A stretch of 64,000 bases of DNA, from the NCBI GenBank assembly GCA_963669155.1, contig OZ022595.1:2164205-2228204 (forward strand). The letters are read 5' to 3'. Below the pieces are notes generated by a model. It had not been told where the DNA came from. It did not search any database and saw only the letters and a list, made by a program, of their open reading frames with translations. This DNA is from Arbacia lixula. Taxonomy: Eukaryota > Echinodermata > Echinoidea > Arbacioida > Arbaciidae. The translations under genes and the position numbers were made by a program. This document shows positions 1 through 12,108 of the stretch, piece after piece (position 1 is the stretch's first letter; each line of letters opens with the position of its first letter).

Positions 1-352
1 CGAGTGTACGTGCATTAATGAAATTACAATTCAAGTGAGTTCACAGCGCATGCGCAACATGTTTTCGTTCCTCATTTTCTCATGTAATTAAATGGTAGTT
101 ATTTTTTATTGTCACATCTGCTTTACTTATCTTGCTTCCTATCCTTCTTGCTCTAAATTGTATTGTGAATCCTATAATATTACATCCTTTAATTCTATAA
201 GTCTTTCTTAGTGGACCTACCCAAAAACGTTCTATTGGATGTGAATTGCACACGATATTTTAAAATATTACTGAAAGTCGTCCTGATGAGAGTAATAAGA
301 AATACGCGGCAAGAGACTGGCATACAGTTTGGGTGCAAAAAATGTAATACGA

Positions 353-665
353 GTGATAATCGTTTGTATTGCAACGCATGGTCAACGGAATCTAAAAAGA
401 CCACGACGTTTCGTGCGCCGCTGCAACACTTCGTCAGGTGTGATACAAAATTGTAGTAAGTAGGGGTTTAATACACTTTGGTCAGTGCAGTGCACTAACT
501 GAAACCCGCTCATAAATGGTCCAATACTATTGGTCGGCACATCCTACTTACTACAATTTTGTATCACACCTGACGAAGTGTTGCAGCGGCGCACGAAACG
601 TCGTGGTCTTTTTAGATTCCGTTGACCATTTTTGACCATACATTGCGAGACAAACGATTATCACC
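353..665. mobile_element. Foldback (MITE-like) element with ~112-123 bp inverted arms
   Basis: 353-464 is the reverse complement of 543-665 almost base for base (for example gtgcgccgctgcaacacttc against gaagtgttgcagcggcgcac). The right arm has a ~12 bp insertion. A ~78 bp spacer separates the arms. Long terminal inverted repeats without coding sequence are typical of non-autonomous foldback elements. Confidence 0.75.
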
Positions 666-1083
666 AGCGAATTATCCGCAATGAGTAACATATTTAGCAT
701 TGATTTAATACTAGTTTTGCAGATTGAAAGGGAAAGTTCAATATTATGTATGCTCTAAATATAACACCATTGTATTTGGTATCGTAAGCCATGGATATAT
801 AGTTGCTATACTCAAGAAGTTGAACACTGAGGAATCTGCGGTTTATACGGACTATTTACTGGTATGAAAATCACTGGCATTGCATCTTTGTAAGCTACAT
901 TTATGTAAATGATAAATTTAATCTAATACAGAATACGTTTTTTTAATTGTACTGTAAATGGATATAAACAAACAAACTGAAGAACTGCGACTGGCTGAGG
1001 CATTTTTGTTTAAACTGTGCTAACATAAAATAAATTAAATCAAATGAAATATAAAAGAAAATCGAAATATAAAACTAACAAGA

Positions 1084-1310
1084 TACAGTGGTGCTCAACT
1101 AAAACTTTGGAAATATCTAGCTTTTGCATTTCATAAACGCGTTTGGTCTTGCTTTGATCTCGATCAGACCTCTTGATTGTGCAATGCATGAACGCGTATG
1201 GTCTTGCTTTGGTCTAGATCAGACAATATCTAGCTTGTGAATTGCATGAACATGTATGATGTTCCTGTGCTCTAGATCGTCGTGTATTGCTACATTCACA
1301 ATCATCAAAT
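1084..1310 (+). mobile_element. Satellite-bearing non-autonomous element, copy 1 (truncated 3' end)
   Basis: Begins TA-CAGTGG(T)GCTCAACTAAAACTT, a Tc1/mariner-like terminus with a TA at its edge. It then contains monomers of about 55 bp built on atctagcttgtgcattgcat, a variable gtatggtcttgctttg, and gatctagatcagac. No matching 3' inverted end is visible here, so the copy is probably truncated. Confidence 0.6.
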
Positions 1311-1554
1311 ATTTTTAAAAGCAGCTATAAACAAAATCTACACAAGATATATATTCCACACGACTAATTTTAAACTGTTGTGATTTCCATTGAGCTGTAA
1401 TATGTTTTGTTGTAGTGACTCTCGTTCTATTATTGTTGTTATGATTTATTCCTCATAGAATGTTAAACAATCAACATGATTCTGGGCTACCTCTTAATTA
1501 AGTTTATCCTTCCTGGTTGCTACCTTCTCATGCAATAGCTTATATGTGTTGTAT

Positions 1555-2005
1555 AAATGGGAGGGCAGAGAGAAGGGGCGTGACATGCATAGAAAGAGGG
1601 GAAGGCTAGAGAGAGAAAAAAAGCGTGACGTGCAGATAAAGAGTTGGAGGGCTAGAGAGAGAAGGGGCGTGACATCCATATAAAGAGTGAGGGGGCTAGA
1701 CAGCGAGAAGGGGTGTGACACGTTGATTAAAAGGGGGTGGGGCAAGAGAGAAAAGGGGCGTGAGTGCATATAAAGAGGGGGGGGGGGCTAGAGAGAGAAG
1801 GGGCGGGGCATGCAAATAAAGGTTGGGAGGGCTAGAGAGATAAAGGGTGTGACATGCAAGTAAAGAGTGGGGGCTATACACCGAGAAGGGGCGTGGCATG
1901 TGGATAGAGAGGGGGTGTGGTAGAGAGAGAAGAGGCGGGGAAGGCAATGAGTGGGAGGGCTAGAGAGAGAAGGGGCGGGGAATGCAGATAACGTTGGAGG
2001 CTGGT
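1555..2005. repeat. Purine-rich minisatellite
   Basis: About eight or more irregular tandem copies of a ~50-55 bp unit built around gggagggctagagagagaag, then gggcgtgacatgcatataaa. Strand asymmetry (G/A on +) is strong. It gives apparent open frames on the - strand that are artefacts. Confidence 0.8.
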
Positions 2006-2686
2006 TGGAGAGATAGCTGGCAAAACAGAATGAGAGAGGCACAGGAAGAGAAATACAAATCACAGAATATCCTCTCAATAGATTGATGTTTATGAGTTGT
2101 GATATGCTATCTAATTTGTGTGAATCTGTATTTTCCATGTCTTGTATACATTGCACATTTTTACAATACGTGCTTTTAATTTCTTAGATGTGACTCTATT
2201 TGTGGTGTAAAAACCACCACAAATTGCGTGATTGGATCAGGGACAGATAAAACGAAATTGTAGTACATCATTGATATATATTTCAAGAAGGTCGGCGCAC
2301 AACATCACGTTCGTATTGAAGAGGTGTTACCTTCGGTTTGACAAGGGTGGTGTGGCGTTACTACCCAGCGATAGTCTGAAGGAGGGAGGTCAATCAGACC
2401 GGCGCCAGACAAGAGCCTCTCATACTCACTACAGTAAGACTCGTTGCCAATCAAAGGCGGCAGTCTTGACACTGACCCTTCCGTGAAGGGTGACACGAAG
2501 GCGCGTTCACACTGCCCTTTACCGCCGGTGTTTAGCGTTGCTATCGTCCTCCAATCGCGGCAAGTAAGAACATCGCTCCATGTATCGATTTGTAGAGTAT
2601 TTAAAAATCAGTCAGTGACCTGGAGAAATCCTCTGAAAAGCGCAACTATTGTTTTCGTTATGGCAAGCGGTATCGTCAAACGTTAT

Positions 2687-2888
2687 TTAAAGGAAATATA
2701 CTGTACATTTTAAGGATTTGTAATTTAATCACTAAATACTCCAAATGTGGATCAATTGAGGGCCAATAACTTTCAAGAAGTCTCTAAAATGGATAATACA
2801 TGAATTTAAGACCACTGCCAGGGAGATTGCTCACAATTACCCTTTTGAAGGTTTTTTTTATCTTCCCAGTACTGTATATTCCCTTTAA
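2687..2888. mobile_element. TTAA-flanked MITE (family with TACTGTA ends), copy 1
   Basis: Starts TTAAAGGAAATATACTGTAC and ends GTACTGTATATTCCCTTTAA: inverted ends flanked by TTAA on both sides. Related copies sit at ~55165-55325 and ~61366-61680 with shared internal text (ctctaaaatggataatacat, gaatttaagaccactg). TTAA target duplications are typical of piggyBac/Kolobok-type elements. Confidence 0.7.
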
Positions 2889-3138
2889 CCCTTTGTGTGC
2901 CTTACAAACGATTATTCTATACAATTTGTGTGTACTGATGAAGAAATAATCTAAAAATAGCACATTAATGGTTAATCACGTCCATTAACACGGAAGTGTT
3001 TTCACGGCAACCGCTGTATTAACCTCCATTCCTCTATTTGAAGAGCTCATTTGCAAAAGGGATTAGATCCATTTTTCATCAAATTATGATTTTTTTTCTC
3101 AATGTATATATTTGAAGTAGCTCTACAAGATTATACCA

Positions 3139-3202
3139 AAGAGGCACTGCGTGTGGCTGTAGTACATGCGGATGTACTACATCCACACACAGTGCCTCTT
3201 GG
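3139..3202. repeat. Near-perfect hairpin, ~29 bp stem
   Basis: aagaggcactgcgtgtggct followed by gtagtaca, a loop tgcgga, then tgtactac and atccacacacagtgcctctt. The arms differ by only a few bases. It is a small foldback element or its remnant. Confidence 0.7.
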
Positions 3203-4080
3203 ACGCTGTCCTGTGCATTCCACATTGTATTTCAAGTAACGGTTTTGACTTAATTGACAATTCTCCTTATGTATGCACACCTTATTCACGTCGATCAAAT
3301 AATACGCTACTAAAGTAACCCCAAAGCTTGTCCGAGGTTTTTCCGAGGAGCAACAACTAACAGATTCCATCTATTGAAACTGAATCACGAAATACAGGTG
3401 AAGTGAAAAACGCGTCACTAGACAGTTGTGTGGGAAATTGTGCATACTTGTCCAATTGTCTAATTTTGTATTTATGGCAAATCCGGCTAGAAACACGGAA
3501 CATTAATTGCAGATTAGCTCCGTATGGGTGCAATGACAAGATTATCGCCCTTTTTTCAACATGCACAAAAGAGGTATGGCCTACATAGATGACACAAAAA
3601 AGTGGGGGTCATGGAATAAAAAATAAAGAAAATTCTAACAAAATGAGGAAGTGATTGACCAATCAAGACAGACCACCTAATCATTTATCGCAAAAAAAAA
3701 TAATCCTGAATCATTTCAAAGAAATACTTAACTTAAGTAGACGGCTATGGATAATGCACTGGGACACGTCGGAGCCGATGCATCACGTACCGATCACGTG
3801 AGACCCTTTCCAAGTAATTGAACTCAGATATCGATCAAGGCTGGCACTTGCCTTGAATTCAACACTATTGACCTACGCTTACAGTTACTGGTAGTTAAAA
3901 GTCGGCTCTTGGTTAATAAATAAGGGTGGATTTTCAGAAATCTGTACATTTGCCGAAATTTCGGCCGACGCTTTGAATCTTCAAAATTAGGTACGACACT
4001 TTGGCATTGGAATTTTTTTTCCTAATTTGTTACTGAGCATGATGTTCATAATACCCTGCATTCTCATGATTATTTGTAAA

Positions 4081-4180
4081 TTATTATTATTATTATTATT
4101 ATCATTATTACTTATTACTTATTACTTATACCGCGCATTTCCCATAAGGCCCAAAGCGCTTACAATGAACTGTGCACATT
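4081..4180. repeat. TTA/TTACT microsatellite joined to an interspersed-repeat tail
   Basis: A (TTA)n tract and an attactt run are followed by taccgcgcatttcccataag and gcccaaagcgcttacaa. I have the impression that this combination recurs in marine invertebrate genomes. It ends about 70 bp from the nectin start codon. Confidence 0.5.
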
Positions 4181-4249
4181 CATACATTAACTAATTAAGT
4201 ATTGATAAATGTTTTCCATCTTGACCACCAGGTATCACCAGGTTTCACC

Positions 4250-4301
4250 ATGGCGTTTCTGAAAATATCGCTGTTTGTCGCCGTACTGAACGTCGGTGTC
4301 G
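4250..4301 (+). CDS. nectin: Nectin-like exon 1: start codon and signal peptide
   Basis: Codes for a hydrophobic leader of 17 residues plus one base (phase 1), followed by gtaagt. With the next exon the leader continues as VLSYTK, so cleavage near residue 20 is likely and domain 1 begins at about residue 24. A pyrimidine-rich stretch ending in ccaccag lies just upstream (about 4211-4231). The ATG exon may therefore begin at a splice acceptor, with non-coding 5' exons further upstream; I cannot place a transcription start. Confidence 0.8.
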
Positions 4302-6313
4302 GTAAGTAAAAAAGTACATTTATAAGATTATGTTAACCCGCTGGCGAAGGTTCTAGGCTTCCCAGCCTATTTCGTTCTAATGCATTGATCTACGCACATC
4401 CACTAAACCCATTTGGGACCATGTAGCTCAAATATGTGGTTTAGGGCTGTAACTATTGATATCAACTGATAAACTTATGAAATATCCATCACATGAAATA
4501 GCATCGCTTCAGCACAAGATGAATCCATTTTAGGCATTTAGTGATATAGAGTACCCTCGCTATGATTTTTCAAAGCAACAAAATAGGCAAATGGGCACTA
4601 AATATTCTAATTGGCAACTCACTAAAAAGGTTGAAATCCCTCTTTTGCTTTTCAAATTGGGATGATCTTTGCTCTAACTTGAATGATTTTGACGTTTTAT
4701 TAATTTACAATGGAATTTACATAACGCCTCTTCATAAAAAAAAATCATTTGAAAAAAAAATAGTGTTGCCAATTTAAAGTCAAATAGTAATCAGTTTTGC
4801 TCTAAAAGGGCCTTCTTCCTGAATGAGTTAAGCCAGGGCACGAAGGCTAGTACCATCTCTCAGGCATCAGCGAGGCTGAACCTGTTCGGGACAAAGTATC
4901 ACAAATAAGCGGTTATTTCTTATATCAGCTATTAAGGATAAGAAGAGATGCATAACAATATATAATCTTCCTATTTACATCCGATATAGTTCGTTATTAA
5001 GTTCTTTATAAGAAACTTAGAAGTGCAATAGACATGTTATAAATACATATTCATGACACATCTTCATTGTTATATTTAAAGTGGTTTTCACTTTAATTCT
5101 CAGTTATAATGCATGAATGTATAATTTCATATTTTTTTTTTGTACTTTTACGATGTTGTTTATTATTGAATGTATAAATATTATGTATGTTACTAAATTG
5201 CATTATATATATTTATACGTATCATACAGGGCGCCGCTGTAGAGCTTTTTTTTTTTTTTAAATAAACGGCCTACCCTGTATTTTTAAAGAAAACATGATG
5301 TGCTGTACAAGATGAATCCATTTTTGGGCTCCAGTGATATGCATGACCTTTCGTAATAATTTTTCGAAGTAAAATAAGAATTATATGATCACTAAATCGT
5401 CAAATTATGAACGCGCTGAAAAGGCTGAAATCCTAACATTGTTGTTATGTTCTTATGTTCCACTCTCCTTGTCCTTCCCAAATGTGCACTAGGATTCAGT
5501 TACGAATGGCACACTTGCGCTATGTCCCCCCCCCCCCCCCTGGACTGCTTCTTGTAATTAAATAAGGACACCCTCTTGAGAATCACAACTTAGATCTGTT
5601 TCAATCGTCCCAGTGGATTCCTTGTACATGTTAAAGCCCCTGTTCCAATGCCGCCCTAGCTACGAATTTGCAAAAAAAAAAGTCAGGTCGGTAGGATCAG
5701 GAAAGAACTGGTTTTGACCAATAATAAATAGCTTTTCTCTTGCCATTTCGCTTTTAAAGTCAAAGCCTCTTTGAAAAAAATTAACACCCTTATTGGCTAA
5801 AAGAGGGCTCCCGTGCATAAAAAAAAACAAAATCAAATTTGTTTGTTGTTTGTTGTTGTTTTTTTGTCAATGAGAAGACAATGAAAACCACACGGGCTGC
5901 TACGATGCGGCCGATTAAGAACGATCTGTGTACGCTCATGCCGCTTTCCTTCGATGCAATAGATCGGGATAGATCGTGAGAGTGGAACAGTGCCCTGACA
6001 ATGGACTTGGTCCTTATATCGCATCCAATCACTCTCCCTTTTCACCAATTCCCCATAATGCTTCTCGGTAAAATCTGTTTCTAATCGATGCACTTCTGCT
6101 GGTATGGGTATGTAGACAATTCATTCCTTTTTTTATTTCTCTCTCAAGCTCAAGGAAAGGTAAAGCATACATATTCAGACACTATTTTGGTTGCAGCATG
6201 GCCTTCATTATTTTCATTTAATACCACCTCCTTTCAACGCCCCCACACACACCCTTCTTACCATAATTGAAATGAATATCCATGTTTGTCGCTCTATATA
6301 TCTCCCTTCCATT

Positions 6314-6394
<81 letters not shown>

Positions 6395-6471
6395 ATATCC
6401 CCCTTTCTCTCTGATTCCCTATCTCTGTCTCTCTCTCTCTCTCCCCCTCTATATATCTCTCTTTCACTCTC

Positions 6472-6515
<44 letters not shown>

Positions 6516-7547
6516 TTCCTTTAGTTTTATCTTACACCAAGCTGGGTATGGAAGATGGCCGCCTCACTGACGTTCAGATCACAGCGTCGTCATGTTACGA
6601 TGCAAACCACTGCACTGACCGAGCGAGACTCAACCAGCCTGCTGGTAAGAAAGCCTATTCCGTCTGCGTCTATATATATGGGTGTGTGTGCGAGTGTGTG
6701 TAAGGGGAGACGATTTGTTGTATTCTCACATGAAAACTATGATAAAGGTTCGCGTTTGATATTGTTTTTGGTCGATTAACAAAAATTCGTTTTGTCCTTC
6801 AAAATGTGGATTGAATACTCATTTGTTGTTTATTACCTGACGTAGGGGGCGGTAAGACGGGGGCGTGGAGCGCCAGGGTCAACGATGCTAACCAGTTCAT
6901 CCAAGTTGACCTCCGATACCTACACGAGGTCCGAGGGGTCATCACTCAGGGCCGGAACCTTGCGAACCAATGGGTGACGTCTTTCAACGTCCACTACAGC
7001 TTGGACGGCCTCACCTGGACCCCGGTGACCAACGCCCTCGCTGCAGGCTCGATCGTGAGTGCATTCAGCCGACTAGCAATTAACGGATGTGCCTTACTGT
7101 GTATGCCTACGTGTGTGTGTGTGTGAATGGTGTAATTTTGGGGTCCGGAGCGCGCGTGTGTGGTGTAATTAGACCGTTTTGCAGTCGGAGGAGAGAACGT
7201 GTGAGAAGGTATGGTGTGTGCGTGTCTTATGTTTTTTGGTTAGCTATTGTGGGGTTGGAGCAATAAGGTATTCAGTGAGGCGAAAGGCACATTACATATT
7301 ATATGTATACATGAGGTTGCGATGGCGCTGAAAAGAGAAATTTCATTTATGCAAGGAAACACAAATATGTAAAAACACCGGAGAAGAGTAATATTTCGAT
7401 AATTTGGTCATAGACCTTCAATAAGAATGATGATGTCTCAAATATTTACATAAAAACGTTAAAAAGCGCATTGCTATTACGACGAACGTATTGAACCCTA
7501 TCCATATAAATATCTAAAATATACGTATGCGTGTGTTTATTTGTGTG

Positions 7548-7609
<62 letters not shown>

Positions 7610-10600
7610 CTATGTAGCGCCATAACTGCATTAGCTTCTAGACGCGTATTCCATATGCTATATTGAATTCGAGAATATCTTTCAGAAGCACCACATTGTA
7701 TTTTCACCGAATTCCCCTTGAAATTTACATGACAAAGCTTCATTCTTCCATCATCGTAACCGTATTAACAACAAATATTTGTAATGTTATCGATGAGTTC
7801 ATGTTTATTCTATAGCATGTGTTTGCAGGTCTTGATTAGTGTTTCCTTGCATTTTTGTGTCCAGGTCTTTGATGGAAATTTTGATCAAGAGACCCTGGTC
7901 ACCAATGACTTCACTAAACCGGTTATGACCAGATTTATCCGCTTCCTTCCGGTCACCTTTTCCGGTCACATCAGCATGCGATTTGAGATTCTCGGAAACC
8001 TTGCCCCAAGTATGTGGAAATTATGAGATCTTATGATTTGTATTATGCATCGTTTTCTCAAACCTTACTTCCAAGTTGATAACTTCGGAAGTTCATCATT
8101 TTCTTAAGCATGTTTCTGCACCATCTACATTTTTCTTTTTATTCTGATTTCATATAATACAAATTAAATTCATACAATCACTTTAAAAGTATTGACAAAA
8201 GTCAAACAAAACAATCATGCAAATTATATGTATAAATTTGTAAAAGTACTTAAAATATGAAATATGATTACTCAGTTGTTGTAATCAGGTAACGATGTTC
8301 AATTAATAAACTGACTAGCTCCCGGACTCATTTTTATAACAGAGATACATTTACGTCAGTATTGTGTTACGTTTAACATGTTTAAGCTCGTATACATTCC
8401 AACACGCATGACAAAGAATCTTATTATCAAGATGTCAAAATAGCTAATGACATATGATGGCGATTACGATAATGGGGCTGATGATTTCAATACAGATCAG
8501 TTGAATAGTTGAATATCGTAATAATGATTAATAACTTGGCTGAATACAGCAAAAAGAATTAAAGAAATTGCACATCTCGTTTTATCTCCATTTATATCGA
8601 TCTTAGCATAAAACTGGACTCCTATCTCTTTCCCTTATCGGGGTCATTTTATAATTTAATCATTAATCTCTTCCATTGTACTCTTACTCCAAATCCTCCC
8701 AACCCTTTCCTCCATTTCCACTCCCCCCCCCCCCCCCCACACACACACACACATAAACCTCATTTAATTTTCTTCTCCGCACCCAACCACCCCCCCCCCC
8801 CCCACCGTCATCCCCCCACCCCCACCCCACCTAAACAAACTCCACTCCCCTTCGCCTCCGCACACAACATCTCCCCACAGAGATCGAAGGGCCAGAGTTT
8901 GACTTGGGTATGAAGGATGAAAAGATCCTTGACAGCGCCATCTCCGCTTCGTCCGTGTATGACGCCAACCATGGTGCCTACCGTGCTCGCCTCGACGGAA
9001 CAGCAGGTACGGACAGAGATAGTTAGTCACTCAATTACTGCGTCAAAGGTTGCGTTCATGCGACCATCGCCAGAATCATGGTTTGAATCGTGATTTGAAT
9101 CATGGATCAAAACGCAAAGATGAATAACAATAACGACAGAGTAAGCGTTCAGACAATCTTCTCTCCAATGACGTTTCTCCTCGGATTCGAGCCGATCCAG
9201 TGCGCATCGCAGTGCGCAGTTTGATCCAGAAAGTATAGGTCAGCTTTTACGCGCGCGTTTTCTGACTTCTAAGTGACTTGCTTGACTATCACCGGAAGTA
9301 GGCAGACAGAATGACGTCATATAATCATGATTCAAATCAAGGCTGCGTTCAATAGACCTTTTTCGAACGTGATCCTGCAGGAATGTCTTTCCAAACGCCC
9401 TCAAGTTTTTCCACATTTCATGTTTGTGATTTGAATAACGTTTATATTCAATTTCGTCTGAACGCAACCATGGCAACGTGATTCTGCAGAAACCTGTTTT
9501 GAATCATGATTCTAATCATGATTCTAGGGCAAAAAAGTGGCGCATGAACGCAACCTTAGTCACTGAGTTTGATTCACTGAGTCTGAATTACGGAAGATGA
9601 GCAGATGATTAGCTGATGCTAAATCCCTGAGTTTCAAGCACAAAGGACCCAATCACTGAGTATGAATCACTGAAGATGATGCATAGGCTGTCTGATATCT
9701 CGTGTAGAATTAGTAAATAATTACATTGTATAGTGAAATTCCTTTAGAGGGGCAGTTTCGTGGAATCATAATGACTTGCTCACGAGACGTTAAGGAGTTC
9801 CCTTCGTCACAGTTCCAGAATTTCAGATTAGGTCATTTGAGAAATAGTCCCATAAAATTCACAGTCATTCTTTGGACAAGTGCACATTAATGTCGATGAT
9901 ATCATCTGGGGCGCGGAAGTGGTAAATGGACCTACGTATATCACACTAACATACATTACCTTGAAACTAACCAGCTGGGTCTCTGAAGGGGGCGTGGTCA
10001 GCACGGACCAATGACGTCAACCAGTGGATCAAGGTGGACTTGGGTAACCTCTATCTTGTTACCGGGCTCATCACCCAGGGGCGTCAGGACGCTGACCAAT
10101 GGGTGACCAGCTACACCGTGGAGCACAGCTCAAACGGGACGGATCCATGGGTGGCCATCGAAGACTGTCTGGGAGACCCTCAGGTATGTCTAGAGTCTAA
10201 AACGGCAGACTCATACGACGCTGCCTCCTGTTACGGATAGCTTTGGAGTTCTTTACCTTTCAACGCTATACAAGCACAATTTCCAGACATGTCGAATTAA
10301 GTCGTACCTTCGTCAACTCCATGTTGAGACTCGGCGGATCACCTCCGCGAACATATATACATACGCAAAACATGTAGTTCTTACAGATGTAAGATATAAC
10401 CTGTAAACACCTCCGTGGGTATACATAGAAATGTGTGTATGACAGACTAGACTGGTGCCTGACCCGATAGTTGAGATTGGGAGGCTTGTAACTCGGGAAC
10501 AACGTAACAGATATGTAGTCTTGTAGGTCATATAGCAATAGAGTGCCGGAGTGTGACGAAATGTGTGCATTGTTGTCAAGACAACTAGTTCTTAACAATG

Positions 10601-11823
10601 CGGGGGGGGGGGGGGGGGGGGTGTAGAGCAAGCAGCGATGACCACAGCGGGGACTGTGATTGAGAATGCCCGACACTAGCCCGATAGCCGATATCAGACC
10701 TCTCACTAGTGTGAGTTTGTCTTGACAACATGCTCATATGACGACACCACTTCGGTACTCTATGCGTTCAAACTGATCACGGACCTATCATGGATGGACT
10801 GCGCTCGGATCGACTTCCTTTGATCTATGATGACCGCCGCTTCATAAAAATTCAAAACATTCAGGTGTTACAAACAATGCGCTGTATTTCTAATTACGTA
10901 GTGCCTTCCTCTGAATAACAAAAAAAAATCTGGTTTGAGAAATATTTCAACCATCCATCCTTCGCCGGGATTTCACAGCTGATCTTATTACACCCACTGG
11001 GACTTAGATTGGGGGTGAGCGAAGGGAAATTTTGATGAAATTGTAGAAAGAATTTAGTCCTTAACTTTTTCGGACATCTCCGGACATGAAATCGAAGTTG
11101 TTTCCACGGAAGGTGAAACACTCAATAAACGATTTACAAGATATTTGTAAGGAAATATGATTGCCCAATGTGCGATGTGGAGGAAATTCCCTGACATGTT
11201 TTCTGCAGTATTCTCCTTTTATCACAAAAACGAAGCAACAATATAATCTAGAAAATCACAGAATCGTGTCATTATGCGATGTACTACTACTGCACATGCA
11301 CTTCAGTACATGAAGTGGTTCTGAAATCTTCTGCGCATATTATATTCCTCTAAATGCATCCAAAATTTGTCTTACATATTTGGCGGCGGTCGCCACTGGA
11401 TCAAAGAACCAAACGCGTCAAATATTATATTGTGCTATCAATGAACGCGACTGGTGTAGGAATAAATTACTCTTCGTGCCGACTCCAGTTCTAACACCTT
11501 CCTGAACTGATCAACCATGCCATGGTATGAATAAGTATTCCGATGTGTAAATATTCATGTTATTGTGTGTAACAATCATTTCGTTTATTTGTATGCATTC
11601 ATATACGTTTAGGCTGCTGACAAAGACAGCACGTTTTTCCCCTTTGAGTGGTCATTCTTTCACTGTAATAGTAGCAGCAGCAGCAGCAGCAGCAACAGTA
11701 GTAGTAGTAGTAGAAGTAGTAGAAGCAGTAGTAGTAGAAGTAGTAGTAGTAGTAGTAGTAATAGTAGTACTGGTAGTAGTAGTAGTAGTAGTAGTAGTAG
11801 AAGTAGTAGAAGCAGTAGTAGTA

Positions 11824-11892
<69 letters not shown>

Positions 11893-12056
11893 TAGTTTTG
11901 AAGTAGTAGTAACCGTCGCCGTAGTAGTGGTAGTAGTAATTTAAGTAGTAATGGTAAAATAGTAGTGTTGGTAATATTCGTTGTATTATTAGTACAAGAA
12001 GAAGTAAAAGTAGTGGTAATAGTATGAGTAGAAGTAGGAGTAGTAGGATTAGTATC

Positions 12057-12108
<52 letters not shown>

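Larger units (their letters stand above)
1..4249. other. Upstream flank of the nectin-like gene: no gene seen, repeat-rich
   Basis: No exon-like coding stretch with family similarity was found. The open frames here come from inverted repeats or low-complexity DNA. Listed repeats cover 353-665, 1084-1310, 1555-2005, 2687-2888, 3139-3202 and 4081-4180. The GC-richer stretch 2290-2560 has no recognised identity. Confidence 0.6.

Noticed and set aside
211..456. 81-codon open frame near the left edge
   Set aside because: It lies mostly in one arm of the 353-665 foldback, has no homologue I recognise, and the opposite arm gives a mirror frame.
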